Shown here piece after piece: positions 62,918 through 64,000 of a stretch of DNA of 64,000 nucleotides. Both the position numbers and the translations under genes were made by a program. This DNA comes from Clostridiales bacterium (GTDB taxonomy: Bacteria > Bacillota > Clostridia > Oscillospirales > Oscillospiraceae). Location: positions 1 to 64,000 of the forward strand of contig SFHQ01000009.1 in the NCBI GenBank assembly GCA_004556345.1, read 5' to 3'. How positions within the stretch are numbered: the stretch's first letter is position 1; each line of letters begins with the position of its first letter. Under the pieces are notes generated by a model that searched no databases, was not told where the DNA came from, and was given only the letters and a program-made list of their open reading frames with translations.

Positions 62918-63499
62918 TCAAGCGACTTCGATGCCATAGTGGCCGCACAGGGCGGCCAGACCGCCCTGGAAGCCGCTGCCAATGGCGTTGAACTTCCACT
63001 CGCCGTTGTGGCGATACAGCTCCCCGACGACGATGGCCGTCTCGATGGAGAAGTCCTCGCCCAGGTCATAGCGGATGAGGTCGGCGCCGGAGACCATGTC
63101 CTGGATGTGGATATAGGCGTTCTGCACCTGGCCAAAGTTCTGGCGGCGCACGTCGGCGTCGTAGATGGTGACGGTGAAGGCGATCCGCTCGATGTTGGCG
63201 GGGACCTTGGACAGATCGACCTCGATCTGCTCGTCGTCGCCCTCGCCCTCGCCGGTGAGGTTGTCGCCCATGTGCTTGACGGATTCGCTGGGGTGCTCCA
63301 AATTGCTGTAGAAGATGAACTCTTTCTCGGTGGGGCACTTGCCGTTGCTGCCCACCATGAACGCGGAGGCGTCCAGGTCAAAGTTATAGCCGGAGTCAAA
63401 GGCGTTCACGTCCCAGCCCAGGCCCACCATGAGCTTGGTCAGGCCGGGGGTGCCCTTGGTCAGGTCGACTTTCTGTCCTTTTGTCAGGTTGATCGGCAT
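62918..63499 (-). CDS. terD: TerD family protein
   Basis: A 193-residue TerD domain, the closest relative of the copy downstream. Calcium motifs [12 protein letters not shown] and [20 protein letters not shown] are intact; [17 protein letters not shown] and [20 protein letters not shown] follow. First TerD gene after telA, 34 bases away, with GGGAGGAAAA before the ATG. Confidence 0.95.
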   Translation of the reverse strand: MPINLTKGQKVDLTKGTPGLTKLMVGLGWDVNAFDSGYNFDLDASAFMVGSNGKCPTEKEFIFYSNLEHPSESVKHMGDNLTGEGEGDDEQIEVDLSKVPANIERIAFTVTIYDADVRRQNFGQVQNAYIHIQDMVSGADLIRYDLGEDFSIETAIVVGELYRHNGEWKFNAIGSGFQGGLAALCGHYGIEVA

Positions 63500-63533
63500 A
63501 GGTTTTCCTCCCTTTTTCTACGTTTGGGGTGCC

Positions 63534-64000
63534 TTACTTCAAGGCCCCGCTAAAGCGCTTGTTGAAATCGTCCTTGATGGCTTCCAGTTTCTTCTGGTCC
63601 TCGATGCGCTGCTTCCGGGCGTTCTCCTGGATCTGCTTCGTCTCCTCGATGCCGGAGACGATGGTCTGCCAGGTCTTTTCCAGGGTCTCGGTCTTGATGG
63701 AACTGCCGGAGGCCAGGCGGGCGGTGATCTTAGACTGCTCCGCGGTGTTCTGGGCGTTGCGGATGAGCATCTCGTTGGTCTTGGCGTCCAGGGCGGACAT
63801 GGCCTCGGCCTGGATGCGCTGGCGCTTGAGCATGATGGCCTGGGCGATGGCCTGCTTGAAGACAGGCAGGGTGACGATGAAGGCCGAGTTGATCTTCCGC
63901 ACCAGGTTCATGTTGCTAAACTGCATGGTCTTGATCATGGGGATGGACTGCATGGCCACGTTTTCGGCCGTCCGCAGGTCCTGGGTGCGCTGCTCCAGCA
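63534..64000 (-). CDS. telA: Toxic anion resistance protein TelA, C-terminal part
   Basis: Open to the window edge on the minus strand, so the 5' part is missing; the final 155 residues are seen. TMQFSNMNLVRKINSAFIVTLPVFKQAIAQAIMLKRQ and ALDAKTNEMLIRNAQNTAEQS are TelA/KlaA landmarks; the rest is coiled coil. TelA accompanies TerD genes in tellurite and general stress loci. The GTG at 63959 is not the true start because conserved sequence (QRTQDLRTAENVAM) continues upstream. Confidence 0.95.
   Translation of the reverse strand, partial: LEQRTQDLRTAENVAMQSIPMIKTMQFSNMNLVRKINSAFIVTLPVFKQAIAQAIMLKRQRIQAEAMSALDAKTNEMLIRNAQNTAEQSKITARLASGSSIKTETLEKTWQTIVSGIEETKQIQENARKQRIEDQKKLEAIKDDFNKRFSGALK

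Noticed and set aside
60980..63553. An 857-codon open frame on the plus strand across all four TerD genes
   Set aside because: It is antisense to well-supported genes, has a composition rich in Val, His, Gly and Gln typical of reverse frames in GC-rich DNA, and has no domain pattern.

Overview
The window is GC-rich, densely coded DNA from a spore-forming Bacillota, most likely a gut clostridium of the Oscillospiraceae type. That placement is an inference from the high GC content, an alpha/beta SASP gene, T-box leaders, RNase Y/YmdB, an S4 protein of the RqcP type and Clostridia-style gene families. I see no rRNA, tRNA, CRISPR array, prophage or insertion sequence.

Layout, left to right. 1-1262: the 3' part of a YhcG/DUF1016-type nuclease gene and a SASP gene. 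1270-6298 (minus): a five-gene peptide/nickel-type ABC transporter. 6514-12950 (minus): a complete trpEGDCFBA operon, translationally coupled and led by a tryptophan T-box (12.99-13.34 kb) with a clear UGG specifier. 13452-17086 (minus): a YhgE/Pip membrane protein and a HAAS-like partner behind a promoter whose spacer is one palindrome, then an Rrf2 regulator with three cysteines. 17347-20753 (minus): deoC and a coupled lipoprotein / degenerate MBOAT / DHHW cassette. 20871-23516 (minus): a P-type calcium-ATPase.

23.69-24.03 kb holds what I think is the most interesting element: a 30-residue hydrophobic peptide with its own extended -10 promoter and a sequestered ribosome binding site, facing a consensus antisense promoter. 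This is the architecture of a type I toxin-antitoxin module. Next to it a methionine T-box (AUG specifier) precedes metNIQ (24.5-27.1 kb).

27.3-48.8 kb is mostly plus-strand housekeeping: MATE exporter, rny-ymdB, a small SbcCD/YhaO-YhaN-like pair, lepB-rqcP, and a run of purine phosphorylase, MTA/SAH deaminase, SpoVB-like flippase, mazG and HU. After these come crcB, a large hybrid histidine kinase (minus), a MoxR/VWA pair (minus), a nitrilase-family amidase and a zinc-ribbon membrane protein. 48.9-54.9 kb carries gdhA, an ECF S component, an Orn/Lys/Arg decarboxylase-family enzyme, a FAH-family hydrolase and a threonine-aldolase-like enzyme.

54.95-55.3 kb is a structured non-coding repeat cluster. 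From 55.3 kb to the right edge (minus) lies a Ter (tellurite/stress) locus: telA (cut by the edge), four TerD-superfamily genes, a second P-type calcium-ATPase, a phosphoribosyltransferase, a StiP-family protein and a HAD hydrolase gene that appears broken by an internal deletion. TerD domains bind calcium, so a calcium pump inside the operon fits a calcium-linked stress system.
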